DNA of 64,000 nucleotides from Megalopta genalis (GCF_051020955.1 NC_135020.1:2428501-2492500), one strand, 5' to 3'. Counted from the first letter of the stretch, positions 11,237 to 24,090 are shown. Numbers and translations: made by a program. Notes: a model not told the origin generated them from the sequence alone.

Positions 11237-12403
11237 TTCTTGCTGTTCTTTCTGTTCATGTTGTTCTTGTTGTTCTTCTTGTTGTTGTTGTTGTCCTTGT
11301 TGTTCTTGTTGTTCTTGTTGTTCTTGTTGTTCTTGTTGTTCTTGTTGTTCTTGTTGTTCTTGTTGTTCTTGTTGTTCTTGTTGTTCTTGTTGTTCTTGTT
11401 GTTCTTGTTGTTCTTGTTGTTCTTGTTGTTCTTGTTGTTCTTGTTGTACTTGTTGTTCTAGTTGTTCTTGTTGTTCTTGTTGTTCTTGTTGTTCTTGTTG
11501 TTCTTGTTGTTCTTGTTGTTCTTGTTGTTCTTGTTGTTGTTGTTGTTCTTGTTGTTGTTCGTGTTGTTCTTGTTTTTGTTGTTGTTCTTGTTGTTCTTGT
11601 TGTTCTTGTTGTTCTTGTTGTTCTTGTTGTTCTTGTTGTTCTTGTTGTTCTTGTTGTTCTTGTTGTTCTTGTTGTTCTTGTTGTTCTTGTTGTTCTTGTT
11701 GTTCTTGTTGTTCTTGTTGTTCTTGTTGTTCTTGTTGTTCTTGTTGTTCTTGTTGTTCTTGTTGTTCTTGTTGTTCTTGTTGTTCTTGTTGTTCTTGTTG
11801 TTCTTGTTGTTCTTGTTGTTCTTGTTGTTCTTGTTGTTGTTGTTGTTCTTGTTGTTGTTCGTGTTGTTCTTGTTGTTGTTCTTGTTTTTGTTGTTCTTGT
11901 TGTTGTTGTTGTTCTTCCTGTTCTTGTTCTTGTTGTTCTTGTTGTCGTTGTTGTTCTTCCTGTTCTTGTTCTTGTTGTTCTTGTTGTTCTTGTTGTTCTT
12001 GTTGTTCTCGTTGTTCTCGTTGTTCTCTTTGTTCTCGTTGTTCTCGTTGTTCTCGTTGTTCTTGTTGTTCTTGTTGTTCTTGTTGTTCTTGTTGTTCTTG
12101 TTGTTCTTGTTGTTCTTGTTGTTCTTGTTGTTCTTGTTGTTCTTGTTGTTCTTGTTGTTCTTGTTGTTCTTGTTGTTCTTGTTGTTCTTGTTGTTCTTGT
12201 TGTTCTTGTTGTTCTTGTTGATCTTGTTGTTCTTGTTGTTCTTGTTGTTCTTGTTGTTCTTGTTGTTCTTGTTGTTCTTGTTGTTCTTCTTGTTCTTCTT
12301 GTTGTTGTTCTAGTTGTCCTTGTTGTTGTTGTTCTGGTTGTTCTTGTTGTTCTTGTTGTTCCGGTTGTTCTTGTTGTTCTTGTTGTTCTTGCTGTTCATG
12401 TTG

Positions 12404-12489
12404 TCTTGTTGTCCTTGTTGTTCTTGTTGTTCTTGTTGTTCTTGTTGTTCTTGTTGTTCCGGTTGTTCATGTTGTTGTTCTTGATTTTT
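12404..12489. repeat. Frame-slip island, copy 3 (short form)
   Basis: This is the shortest copy. It keeps the TTGTCTTG left edge and the CCGG module but lacks the internal CTAG/CTGG module. The six-T run is changed to GATTTTTG by one substitution, so length and phase restoration are kept. Confidence 0.8.
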
Positions 12490-13101
12490 GATGTTGTTCT
12501 TATTTTTGTTGTTGTTTTTGTTGTTTTACTTGCTGTTCTTGTTCTTGTTGATCTTGTTGTTCTTGTTGTTCTTGTTGCTCTTGTTGCTCTTGTTGATCTT
12601 GTTGTTCTTGTTGTTCTTGTCGTTCTTGTTGCTCTTGTTGCTTTTGTTGCTCTTGTTGCTGTTGTTGTTCTTGTTGTTCTGGTTGTTGATGTTCTTGTTG
12701 TTCATGTTGTTGTTGATCTTGTTGTTCTTGTTGTTCTTGTTGTTCTTGTTGTTCTTGGTGTTCTTGTTGTTCTTGTTGTTCTAGTTTTTGTTGTTGTTGT
12801 TCTTGTTGTTGTTCTTGTTGTTCTTCTTGTTGTTCTTGTTGTTCTTGTTCTCCTTCTTGTTGTTCTTGATGTTCTTCTTGTTGTTCTTGTTGTTGTTGTT
12901 GTTCTTGCTGTTCTTGTTGTAGTTGTTGTTGCTGTTCTTGTTATTGTTGTAGTTCTTGTTGTTCTTGTTGTTCTTGTTGTTCTTGTTGTTCATGTTGTTT
13001 TTGTTGATCTTGTTGTTCTCGTTGTTCTTGTTGTTCTTGTTGTTCTTGTTGTTCTTGTTGTTCTTGTTGTTCTTGTTGTTCTTGTTGTTATTGTTGCTCT
13101 T

Positions 13102-13132
<31 letters not shown>

Positions 13133-13548
13133 TTGTTCTTGTTGTTCTTGTTGTTGTTGTTCATGTGGTTCTTGTTGTTGTTGCTCTTGCTGTTCTTGTT
13201 CTTGTTGTCCTTGTTGTTCTTTCTGTTCTTGTTGTTGTTGTTGTTGTTGTTGTTGTTGCTGTTGTTGTTGTTGTTCTTGTTGTTGTTCTCGTTGTTCTCG
13301 TTGTTCTTGTTGTTCTCGTTGTTCTCGTTGTTCTCGTTGTTCTCGTTCTCGTTGTTCTCGTTGTTCTCGTTGTTCTCGTTGTTCTCGTTATTCTCGTTGT
13401 TCTTGTTGTTCTTGTTGTTCTTGTTGTTCTTGTTGTTCTTGTTGTTCTTGTTGTTCTTGTTGTTCTTGTTGTTCTTGTTGTTCTTGTTGTTCTTGTTGTT
13501 CTTGTTGTTCTTGTTGCTCTTGTTGCTCTTGTTGTTCTTGTCGCTCTT

Positions 13549-13579
<31 letters not shown>

Positions 13580-14013
13580 TTGTTCTTGTTGTTCTTGTTT
13601 TTGTTGTTCTTGTTGTTGTTGTTCTTGGCGTTGTGGTTCTTGTTGTTCCTGTTGTTGTTGTTGTTCTTGTTGTTGTTGTTCATGTGGTTCTTGTTGTTGT
13701 TGCTCTTGCAGTTCTTGTTCTTGTTGTCCTTGTTGTTCTTTCTGTCCTTGTTGTTCTTTCTGTTCTTGTTGTTCTTGTTGATGTTGTTGTTCTTGCTGTT
13801 CTTGTTGTAGTTGTTGTTTTTGTTGATCTTGTTGTTCTTGTTGTTCTTGTTGTTGTTCTTGTTGTTGCTGTTGTTCTTGCTGTTCTTGTTGTAGTTGTTG
13901 TTGTTGTCCTTGTTATTGTTGTAGTTCTTGTTGTTCTTGTTGTTCTTGTTGTTCTTGTTGTTCTTGTTGTTTTTGCTGTTCATGTTGTTCTTGTTGTTCT
14001 TCTTGTTGTTGTT

Positions 14014-14094
14014 CTAGTTGTCCTTGTTGTTCTTGTTGTTGTTGTCCTTGTTGTTCTTGTTGTGCTTGTTGTTCTTGTTGATATTGTTGTTCTT

Positions 14095-14143
<49 letters not shown>

Positions 14144-14505
14144 TTGTTCTTGTTGTTCTTGTTGTTGTTGTTCATGCGGTTCTTGTTGTTGTTGCTCTTG
14201 CTGTTCTTGTTCTTGTTGTCCTTATTGTTCTTTCTGTTCTTGTTGTTCTTGTTGTTGTTGTTGTTGTTGTTCTTGCTGTTCTTGTTGTAGATGTTGTTTT
14301 TGTTGATCTTGTTGTTCTTGTTGTTCTTGTTGTTGTTCTTGTTGTTGTTGTTGTTGTTCTTGCTGTTCTTGTTGTAGTTGTTGTTGCTGTCCTTGTTATT
14401 GTTGCAGTTCTTGTTGTTCTTGTTGTTCTTGTTGTTCTTGTTGTTCTTGTTGTTTTTGTTGATCTTGTTGTTCTTGTTGTTCTCGTTGTTCTTGTTGTTC
14501 TTGCT
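14014..14505. repeat. Block D, copy 3
   Basis: This has the same variant series as the copies at 1480 and 9709, including the shared TTGTTATTGTTGCAG variant. It is followed, like copy 2, by a CTC array near 14520-14545, so copies 2 and 3 are closer to each other than to copy 1. Confidence 0.8.
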
Positions 14506-15498
14506 GTCCTTGTTGTTCTCGTTGTTCTCGTTGTTCTCGTTGTTCTTGTTGTTCTTGTTGTTCTTGTTGTTCTTGTTGTTCTTGTTGTTCTTGTTGTTCT
14601 TGTTGTTCTTGTTGTTCTTGTTGTTCTTGTTGTTCTTGTTGTTCTTGTTGATCTTGTTGTTCTTGTTGTTCTTGTTGTTCTTGTTGTTCTTGTTGTTCTT
14701 GTTGTTCTTGTTGTTCTTGTTGTTCTTGTTGTTCTTGTTGTTCTTGTTGTTCTTGTTGTTCTTGTTGTTCTCGTTGTTCTTGTTGTTCTTGTTGTTCTTG
14801 TTGTTCTTGTTGTTCTTGTTGTTCTTGTTGTTCTTGTTGTTGTTCGTGTTGTTCTTGTTGTTGTTCTTGTTTTTGTTGTTGTTCTTGTTGTTCTTGTTGT
14901 TCTTGTTGTTCTTGTTGTTCTTGTTGTTCTTGTTGTTCTTGTTGTTCTTGTTATTCTTGTTGTTCTTGTTGTTCTTGTTGTTGTTGTTCTTGTTGTTGTT
15001 CGTGTTGTTCTTGTTGTTGTTCTTGTTTTTGTTGTTCTTGTTGTTGTTCTTGTTCTTCCTGTTCTTGTTCTTGTTGTTCTTGTTGTTGTTGTTGTTCTTC
15101 CTGTTCTTGTTCTTGTTGTTCTTGTTGTTCTTGTTGTTCTTGTTGTTCTCGTTGTTCTCGTTGTTCTCTTTGTTCTCGTTGTTCTCGTTGTTCTCGTTGT
15201 TCTTGTTGTTCTTGTTGTTCTTGTTGTTCTTGTTGTTCTTGTTGTTCTTGTTGTTCTTGTTGTTCTTGTTGTTCTTGTTGTTCTTGTTGTTCTTGTTGTT
15301 CTTGTTGTTCTTGTTGTTCTTGTTGTTCTTGTTGATCTTGTTGTTCTTGTTGTTCTTGTTGTTCTTGTTGTTCTTGTTGTTGTTGTTGTTCTTCTTGTTG
15401 TTGTTGTAGTTGTCCTTGTTGTTGTTGTTCTGGTTGTTCTTGTTGTTCTTGTTGTTCCGGTTGTTCTTGTTGTTCTTGTTGTTCTTGCTGTTCATGTT

Positions 15499-15651
15499 GT
15501 CTTGTTGTCCTTGTTGTTCTTGTTGTTCTTGTTGTTCTTGTTGTTCTTGTTGTTCTTGTTGTTGTTGTTCTAGTTGTTCTTGTTGTTGTTGTTCTGGTTG
15601 TTCTTGTTGTTCTTGTTGTTCCGGTTGTTCATGTTGTTGTTCTTGTTTTTT
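15499..15651. repeat. Frame-slip island, copy 4
   Basis: This copy matches the one at 5719 over its full length by eye, 9780 bp downstream, and sits in the first of the tandem C blocks. Confidence 0.85.
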
Positions 15652-16290
15652 GATGTTGTTCTTATTTTTGTTGTTGTTTTTGTTGTTTTTCTTACTGTTC
15701 TTGTTCTTGTTGATCTTGTTGTTCTTGTTGTTCTTGTTGCTCTTGTTGCTCTTGTTGATCTTGTTGTTCTTGTTGTTCTTGTTGTTCTTGTCGTTCTTGT
15801 TGCTCTTGTTGCTTTTGTTGCTCTTGTTGCTGTTGTTGTTCTTGTTGTTCTGGTTGTTGATGTTCTTGTTGTTCATGTTGTTGTTGATCTTGTTGTTCTT
15901 GTTGTTCTTGTTGTTCTTGTTGTTCTTGGTGTTCTTGTTGTTCTTGTTGTTCTAGTTGTTGTTGTTGTTGTTCTTGTTGTTGTTCTTGTTGTTCTTCTTG
16001 TTGTTCTTGTTGTTCTTGTTCTCCTTCTTGTTGTTCTTGTTGTTCTTCTTGTTGTTCTTGTTGTTGTTGTTGTTCTTGCTGTTCTTGTTGTAGTTGTTGT
16101 TGCTGTCCTTGTTATTGTTGTAGTTCTTGTTGTTCTTGTTGTTCTTGTTGTTCTTGTTGTTCATGTTGTTTTTGTTGATCTTGTTGTTCTCGTTGTTCTT
16201 GTTGTTCTTGTTGTTCTTGTTGTTCTTGTTGTTCTTGTTGTTCTTGTTGTTCTTGTTGTTCTTGATGTTCTTGTTGTTAATGTTGCTCTT

Positions 16291-16321
<31 letters not shown>

Positions 16322-16635
16322 TTGTTCTTGTTGTTCTTGTTTTTGTTGTTCTTGTTGTTGTTGTTCTTGTCGTTGTGGTTCTTGTTGTTCCTGTTGTTGT
16401 TGTTGTTCTTGTTGTTCTTGTTGTTGTTGTTCATGTGGTTCTTGTTGTTGTTGCTCTTGCTGTTCTTGTTCTTCTTGTCCTTGTTGTTCTTTCTGTTCTT
16501 GTTGTTCTTCTTGTTGTTGTTGTTGTTGTTGTTCTTGTTGTTCTTGTTGTTCTTGTTGATCTTGTTGTTCTTGTTGTTCTTGTTGTTCTTGTTGTTCTTG
16601 TTGTTCTTGTTGTTCTTGTTGTTCTTGTTGTTCTT

Positions 16636-16743
16636 GTTGCTCTTGTTGCTCTTGTTGCTCTTGTTGCTCTTGTTGCTCTTGTTGCTCTTGTTGCTCTTGT
16701 TGCTCTTGTTGCTCTTGTTGCTCTTGTTGCTCTTGTTGCTCTT
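16636..16743. repeat. GCT-variant run, 12 units
   Basis: The longest uninterrupted run of this variant. Its tandem partner at 20227 has two units fewer. Confidence 0.9.
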
Positions 16744-17538
16744 GTTGTTCTTGTTGTTCTGGTTGTTGATGTTCTTGTTGTTCATGTTGTTGTTGTTCTT
16801 TTTGTTCTTGTTGTTGTTGTTGTTGTTGTTCTGGTTGTTGATGTTCTTGTTGTTCATGTTGTTGTTGTTCTTGATGTTCTTGTTGTTCTTGTTGTTCTTG
16901 TTGTTCTTGTTGTTCTTTTTGTTCTTGGTGTTCTTGTTGTTCTTGTTGTTCTAGTTGTTGTTGTTGTTGTTGTTGTTGTTGTTCTTGTTGTTGTTCTCGT
17001 TGTTCTCGTTGTTCTCGTTGTTCTCGTTGTTCTCGTTGTTCTTGTTGTTCTTTTTGCTCTTGTTGTTCTTGTTGTCCTTGTTGTTGTTGTTGCAGTTGTT
17101 GTTCTTGTAGTTCATGTTGTTGTTGTTCTGGTTGATGTTGTTGTTCTTGTTCTTGTTTTTCTTGTTGTTCTTGTTGTTCTTGTTGTTCTTGTTGTTCTTG
17201 TTGTTCTTGTTGTTCTTGTTGTTCTTGTTGTTCCTGTTGTTGTTGTTGTTCTTGTTGTTGTTCTCGTTGTTCTCGTTGTTCTTGTTGTTCTCGTTGTTCT
17301 CGTTGTTCTCGTTGTTCTCGTTCTCGTTGTTGTCGTTGTTCTCGTTCTCGTTGTTCTCGTTGTTCTCGTTGTTCTCGTTGTTCTCGTTATTCTCGTTGTT
17401 CTTGTTGTTCTTGTTGTTCTTGTTGTTCTTGTTGTTCTTGTTGTTCTTGTTGTTCTTGTTGTTCTTGTTGTTCTTGTTGTTCTTGTTGTTCTTGTTGTTC
17501 TTGTTGCTCTTGTTGCTCTTGTTGTTCTTGTCGCTCTT

Positions 17539-17569
<31 letters not shown>

Positions 17570-19089
17570 TTGTTCTTGTTGTTCTTGTTTTTGTTGTTCT
17601 TGTTGTTGTTGTTCTTGGCGTTGTGGTTCTTGTTGTTCCTGTTGTTGTTGTTGTTCTTGTTGTTCTTGTTGTTCTTGTTGTTCTTGTTGTTCTTGTTGTT
17701 CTTGTTGTTGTTGTTCATGTGGTTCTTGTTGTTGTTGCTCTTGCAGTTCTTGTTCTTGTTGTCCTTGTTGTTCTTTCTGTCCTTGTTGTTCTTTCTGTTC
17801 TTGTTGTTCTTGTTGATGTTGTTGTTCTTGCTGTTCTTGTTGTAGTTGTTGTTTTTGTTGATCTTGTTGTTCTTGTTGTTCTTGTTGTTCTGGTTGTTGA
17901 TGTTCTTGTTGTTCATGTTGTTGTTGTTCTTTTTGTTCTTGTTGTTGTTGTTGTTGTTGTTCTGGTTGTTGATGTTCTTGTTGTTCATGTTGTTGTTGTT
18001 CTTGATGTTCTTGTTGTTCTTGTTGTTCTTGTTGTTCTTGTTGTTCTTTTTGTTCTTGGTGTTCTTGTTGTTCTTGTTGTTCTAGTTGTTGTTGTTGTTG
18101 TTGTTGTTGTTCCTGTTGTTGTTCTCGTTGTTTTCGTTGTTCTCGTTGTTCTCGTTGTTCTTGTTGTTCTTTTTGCTCTTGTTGTTCTTGTTGTCCTTGT
18201 TGTTGTTGTTGCTGTTGTTGTTCTTGTTGTTCATGTTGTTGTTGTTCTGGTTGATGTTGTTGTTCTTGTTCTTGTTTTTCTTGTTGTTCTTGTTGTTCTT
18301 GTTGTTCTTGTTGTTCTTGTTGTTCCTGTTGTTGTTGTTGTTCTTGTTGTTCTTGTTGTTGTTGTTCATGTGGTTCTTGTTGTTGTTGCTCTTGCTGTTC
18401 TTGTTCTTGTTGTTCTTGTTGTTCTTGTTGTTGTTCGTGTTGTTCTTGTTGTTGTTCTTGTTTTTGTTGTTGTTCTTGTTGTTCTTGTTGTTCTTGTTGT
18501 TCTTGTTGTTCTTGTTGTTCTTGTTGTTCTTGTTGTTCTTGTTATTCTTGTTGTTCTTGTTGTTCTTGTTGTTGTTGTTCTTGTTGTTGTTCGTGTTGTT
18601 CTTGTTGTTGTTCTTGTTTTTGTTGTTCTTGTTGTTGTTCTTGTTCTTCCTGTTCTTGTTCTTGTTGTTCTTGTTGTTGTTGTTGTTCTTCCTGTTCTTG
18701 TTCTTGTTGTTCTTGTTGTTCTTGTTGTTCTTGTTGTTCTCGTTGTTCTCGTTGTTCTCTTTGTTCTCGTTGTTCTCGTTGTTCTCGTTGTTCTTGTTGT
18801 TCTTGTTGTTCTTGTTGTTCTTGTTGTTCTTGTTGTTCTTGTTGTTCTTGTTGTTCTTGTTGTTCTTGTTGTTCTTGTTGTTCTTGTTGTTCTTGTTGTT
18901 CTTGTTGTTCTTGTTGTTCTTGTTGATCTTGTTGTTCTTGTTGTTCTTGTTGTTCTTGTTGTTCTTGTTGTTGTTGTTGTTCTTCTTGTTGTTGTTGTAG
19001 TTGTCCTTGTTGTTGTTGTTCTGGTTGTTCTTGTTGTTCTTGTTGTTCCGGTTGTTCTTGTTGTTCTTGTTGTTCTTGCTGTTCATGTT

Positions 19090-19242
19090 GTCTTGTTGTC
19101 CTTGTTGTTCTTGTTGTTCTTGTTGTTCTTGTTGTTCTTGTTGTTCTTGTTGTTGTTGTTCTAGTTGTTCTTGTTGTTGTTGTTCTGGTTGTTCTTGTTG
19201 TTCTTGTTGTTCCGGTTGTTCATGTTGTTGTTCTTGTTTTTT
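19090..19242. repeat. Frame-slip island, copy 5
   Basis: This is the partner of the copy at 15499, exactly 3591 bp downstream in the second tandem C block, with no difference noticed. Confidence 0.85.
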
Positions 19243-19881
19243 GATGTTGTTCTTATTTTTGTTGTTGTTTTTGTTGTTTTTCTTACTGTTCTTGTTCTTG
19301 TTGATCTTGTTGTTCTTGTTGTTCTTGTTGCTCTTGTTGCTCTTGTTGATCTTGTTGTTCTTGTTGTTCTTGTTGTTCTTGTCGTTCTTGTTGCTCTTGT
19401 TGCTTTTGTTGCTCTTGTTGCTGTTGTTGTTCTTGTTGTTCTGGTTGTTGATGTTCTTGTTGTTCATGTTGTTGTTGATCTTGTTGTTCTTGTTGTTCTT
19501 GTTGTTCTTGTTGTTCTTGGTGTTCTTGTTGTTCTTGTTGTTCTAGTTGTTGTTGTTGTTGTTCTTGTTGTTGTTCTTGTTGTTCTTCTTGTTGTTCTTG
19601 TTGTTCTTGTTCTCCTTCTTGTTGTTCTTGTTGTTCTTCTTGTTGTTCTTGTTGTTGTTGTTGTTCTTGCTGTTCTTGTTGTAGTTGTTGTTGCTGTCCT
19701 TGTTATTGTTGTAGTTCTTGTTGTTCTTGTTGTTCTTGTTGTTCTTGTTGTTCATGTTGTTTTTGTTGATCTTGTTGTTCTCGTTGTTCTTGTTGTTCTT
19801 GTTGTTCTTGTTGTTCTTGTTGTTCTTGTTGTTCTTGTTGTTCTTGTTGTTCTTGATGTTCTTGTTGTTAATGTTGCTCTT

Positions 19882-19912
<31 letters not shown>

Positions 19913-20226
19913 TTGTTCTTGTTGTTCTTGTTTTTGTTGTTCTTGTTGTTGTTGTTCTTGTCGTTGTGGTTCTTGTTGTTCCTGTTGTTGTTGTTGTTCT
20001 TGTTGTTCTTGTAGTTGTTGTTCATGTGGTTCTTGTTGTTGTTGCTCTTGCTGTTCTTGTTCTTCTTGTCCTTGTTGTTCTTTCTGTTCTTGTTGTTCTT
20101 CTTGTTGTTGTTGTTGTGGTTGTTCTTGTTGTTCTTGTTGTTCTTGTTGATCTTGTTGTTCTTGTTGTTCTTGTTGTTCTTGTTGTTCTTGTTGTTCTTG
20201 TTGTTCTTGTTGTTCTTGTTGTTCTT

Positions 20227-20316
20227 GTTGCTCTTGTTGCTCTTGTTGCTCTTGTTGCTCTTGTTGCTCTTGTTGCTCTTGTTGCTCTTGTTGCTCTTGT
20301 TGCTCTTGTTGCTCTT
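20227..20316. repeat. GCT-variant run, 10 units
   Basis: Second tandem C copy. The two-unit difference from 16636 accounts for the change of offset from 3591 to 3573 bp. Confidence 0.9.
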
Positions 20317-21111
20317 GTTGTTCTTGTTGTTCTGGTTGTTGATGTTCTTGTTGTTCATGTTGTTGTTGTTCTTTTTGTTCTTGTTGTTGTTGTTGTTGTT
20401 GTTCTGGTTGTTGATGTTCTTGTTGTTCATGTTGTTGTTGTTCTTGATGTTCTTGTTGTTCTTGTTGTTCTTGTTGTTCTTGTTGTTCTTTTTGTTCTTG
20501 GTGTTCTTGTTGTTCTTGTTGTTCTAGTTGTTGTTGTTGTTGTTGTTGTTGTTGTTCTTGTTGTTGTTCTCGTTGTTCTCGTTGTTCTCGTTGTTCTCGT
20601 TGTTCTCGTTGTTCTTGTTGTTCTTTTTGCTCTTGTTGTTCTTGTTGTCCTTGTTGTTGTTGTTGCAGTTGTTGTTCTTGTAGTTCATGTTGTTGTTGTT
20701 CTGGTTGATGTTGTTGTTCTTGTTCTTGTTTTTCTTGTTGTTCTTGTTGTTCTTGTTGTTCTTGTTGTTCTTGTTGTTCTTGTTGTTCTTGTTGTTCTTG
20801 TTGTTCCTGTTGTTGTTGTTGTTCTTGTTGTTGTTCTCGTTGTTCTCGTTGTTCTTGTTGTTCTCGTTGTTCTCGTTGTTCTCGTTGTTCTCGTTCTCGT
20901 TGTTGTCGTTGTTCTCGTTCTCGTTGTTCTCGTTGTTCTCGTTGTTCTCGTTGTTCTCGTTATTCTCGTTGTTCTTGTTGTTCTTGTTGTTCTTGTTGTT
21001 CTTGTTGTTCTTGTTGTTCTTGTTGTTCTTGTTGTTCTTGTTGTTCTTGTTGTTCTTGTTGTTCTTGTTGTTCTTGTTGCTCTTGTTGCTCTTGTTGTTC
21101 TTGTCGCTCTT

Positions 21112-21142
<31 letters not shown>

Positions 21143-22350
21143 TTGTTCTTGTTGTTCTTGTTTTTGTTGTTCTTGTTGTTGTTGTTCTTGGCGTTGTGGT
21201 TCTTGTTGTTCCTGTTGTTGTTGTTGTTCTTGTTGTTCTTGTTGTTCTTGTTGTTCTTGTTGTTCTTGTTGTTCTTGTTGTTGTTGTTCATGTGGTTCTT
21301 GTTGTTGTTGCTCTTGCAGTTCTTGTTCTTGTTGTCCTTGTTGTTCTTTCTGTCCTTGTTGTTCTTTCTGTTCTTGTTGTTCTTGTTGATGTTGTTGTTC
21401 TTGCTGTTCTTGTTGTAGTTGTTGTTTTTGTTGATCTTGTTGTTCTTGTTGTTCTTGTTGTTCTGGTTGTTGATGTTCTTGTTGTTCATGTTGTTGTTGT
21501 TCTTTTTGTTCTTGTTGTTGTTGTTGTTGTTGTTCTGGTTGTTGATGTTCTTGTTGTTCATGTTGTTGTTGTTCTTGATGTTCTTGTTGTTCTTGTTGTT
21601 CTTGTTGTTCTTGTTGTTCTTTTTGTTCTTGGTGTTCTTGTTGTTCTTGTTGTTCTAGTTGTTGTTGTTGTTGTTGTTGTTGTTCCTGTTGTTGTTCTCG
21701 TTGTTTTCGTTGTTCTCGTTGTTCTCGTTGTTCTTGTTGTTCTTTTTGCTCTTGTTGTTCTTGTTGTCCTTGTTGTTGTTGTTGCTGTTGTTGTTCTTGT
21801 TGTTCATGTTGTTGTTGTTCTGGTTGATGTTGTTGTTCTTGTTCTTGTTTTTCTTGTTGTTCTTGTTGTTCTTGTTGTTCTTGTTGTTCTTGTTGTTCCT
21901 GTTGTTGTTGTTGTTCTTGTTGTTCTTGTTGTTGTTGTTCATGTGGTTCTTGTTGTTGTTGCTCTTGCTGTTCTTGTTCTTGTTGTTCTTGTTGTTCTTT
22001 CTGTTCTTGTTGTTGTTGTTGTTGTTGTTGTTGCTGTTGTTGTTGTTGTTCTTGTTGTTGTTCTCGTTGTTCTCGTTGTTCTTGTTGTTCTCGTTGTTCT
22101 CGTTGTTCTCGTTGTTCTCGTTCTCGTTGTTCTCGTTGTTCTCGTTGTTCTCGTTGTTCTCGTTATTCTCGTTGTTCTTGTTGTTCTTGTTGTTCTTGTT
22201 GTTCTTGTTGTTCTTGTTGTTCTTGTTGTTCTTGTTGTTCTTGTTGTTCTTGTTGTTCTTGTTGTTCTTGTTGTTCTTGTTGTTCTTGTTGTTCTTGTTG
22301 TTCTTGTTGTTCTTGTTGCTCTTGTTGCTCTTGTTGTTCTTGTCGCTCTT

Positions 22351-22381
<31 letters not shown>

Positions 22382-22740
22382 TTGTTCTTGTTGTTCTTGT
22401 TTTTGTTGTTCTTGTTGTTGTTGTTCTTGGCGTTGTGGTTCTTGTTGTTCCTGTTGTTGTTGTTGTTCTTGTTGTTCTTGTTGTTCTTGTTGTTGTTGTT
22501 CATGTGGTTCTTGTTGTTGTTGCTCTTGCAGTTCTTGTTCTCGTTGTCCTTGTTGTTCTTTCTGTTCTTGTTGTTCTTGTTGATGTTGTTGTTCTTGCTG
22601 TTCTTGTTGTAGTTGTTGTTTTTGTTGATCTTGTTGTTCTTGTTGTTCTTGTTGTTGTTCTTGTTGTTGCTGTTGTTCTTGCTGTTCTTGTTGTAGTTGT
22701 TGTTGTTGTCCTTGTTATTGTTGTAGTTCTTGTTGTTCTT

Positions 22741-22771
<31 letters not shown>

Positions 22772-24090
22772 TTCTTGTTGTTCTTGTTGTTTTTGTTGAT
22801 CTTGTTGTTCTTGTTGTTCTTCTTGCTGTTCTGGTTGTCCTTGTTGTTCTTGTTATTCTTGTTGTTCTCGTTGTTCTCGTTGTTCTTGTTGTTCTTGTTG
22901 TTCTTGTTGTTCTTGTTGTTCTTGTTGTTCTTGTTGTTCTTGTTGTTCTTGTTGTTCTTGTTGTTGTTGTTGTTCATGTTGTTCTTGTTGTTGTTGTTGT
23001 TGTTGTTGTTGTTCTTGCTGTTCTTGTTCTTGTTGCTCTTGTTGTTCTTGTTGTTCTTGTTGTTCCTGTTGTTTTTGTTGTTCTTGTTGTTGTTGTTGTT
23101 CTTCCTGTTCTTGTTCTTGTTGTTCTTGCTGCTCTTGTTGTTCTTGTTGTTCTTGCTGTTCTTTCTGTTCATGTTGTTCTTGTTGTTCTTGTTGTTGTTG
23201 TTGTTGTCCTTGTTGTTCTTGTTGTTCTTGTTGTTCTTGTTGTTCTTGTTGTTCTTGTTGTTCTTGTTGTACTTGTTGTTCTAGTTGTTCTTGTTGTTCT
23301 TGTTGTTCTTGTTGTTCTTGTTGTTCTTGTTGTTCTTGTTGTTCTTGTTGTTCTTGTTGTTCTTGTTGTTCTTGTTGTTCTTGTTGTTCTTGTTGTTCTT
23401 GTTGTTCTTGTTGTTCTTGTTGTTCTTGTTGTTGTTGTTGTTCTTGTTGTTGTTCGTGTTGTTCTTGTTGTTGTTCTTGTTTTTGTTGTTGTTCTCGTTG
23501 TTCTTGTTGTTCTTGTTGTTCTTGTTGTTCTTGTTGTTCTTGTTGTTCTTGTTGTTCTTGTTGTTCTTGTTGTTCTTGTTGTTGTTGTTGTTCTTGTTGT
23601 TGTTCGTGTTGTTCTTGTTGTTGTTCTTGTTTTTGTTGTTCTTGTTGTTGTTGTTGTTCTTCCTGTTCTTGTTCTTGTTGTTCTCGTTGTTCTCGTTGTT
23701 CTCTTTGTTCTCGTTGTTCTCGTTGTTCTCGTTGTTCTTGTTGTTCTTGTTGTTCTTGTTGTTCTTGTTGTTCTTGTTGTTCTTGTTGTTCTTGTTGTTC
23801 TTGTTGTTCTTGTTGTTCTTGTTGTTCTTGTTGTTCTTGTTGTTCTTGTTGTTCTTGTTGATCTTGTTGTTCTTGTTGTTCTTGTTGTTCTTGTTGTTCT
23901 TGTTGTTCTTGTTGTTCTTGTTGTTCTTGTTGTTGTTGTTCTTCTTGTTGTTGTTCTAGTTGTCCTTGTTGTTGTTGTTCTGGTTGTTCTTGTTGTTCTT
24001 GTTGTTCCGGTTGTTCTTGTTCTGGTTGTTCTTGTTGTTCTTGTTGTTCCGGTTGTTCTTGTTGTTCTTGTTGTTCTTGCTGTTCATGTT

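Larger units (their letters stand above)
9103..14835. repeat. Mosaic region with two more D blocks and two slip islands
   Basis: No gene is visible. The region holds D-block copies at 9709-10205 and 14014-14505, slip islands near 10.45-10.59 and 12.40-12.49 kb, plain 9-mer runs of more than 20 units near 11.3-11.45 and 11.58-11.83 kb, and a CTC array near 13.29-13.40 kb. A distinctive TTCTTCTTCTCC variant lies near 10.94 kb and is found again only near 63.53 kb. Confidence 0.8.
14836..18415. repeat. Higher-order block C, copy 1 of a tandem pair
   Basis: The order of landmarks is a GTTCGTGTT motif, TTCTTCCTG motifs, CTC array, slip island (15499-15651), TTCTCCTTC motif, twelve-unit GCT run, and CTAG sites at 15952, 16951 and 18082. 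The next copy has the same landmarks at +3591, +3573 and +3573 bp. Both offsets are multiples of nine, so the copies differ by whole repeat units, including two GCT units. Confidence 0.88.
18416..21975. repeat. Higher-order block C, copy 2 of a tandem pair
   Basis: This directly follows copy 1 and repeats its landmark order, with CTAG at 19543, 20524 and 21655. Differences seen are ten GCT units instead of twelve, a TTGTAGTTG variant near 20011 in place of TTGTTGTTG, and TTGTGGTTG near 20116. The few differences indicate recent duplication or ongoing homogenisation. Confidence 0.88.
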
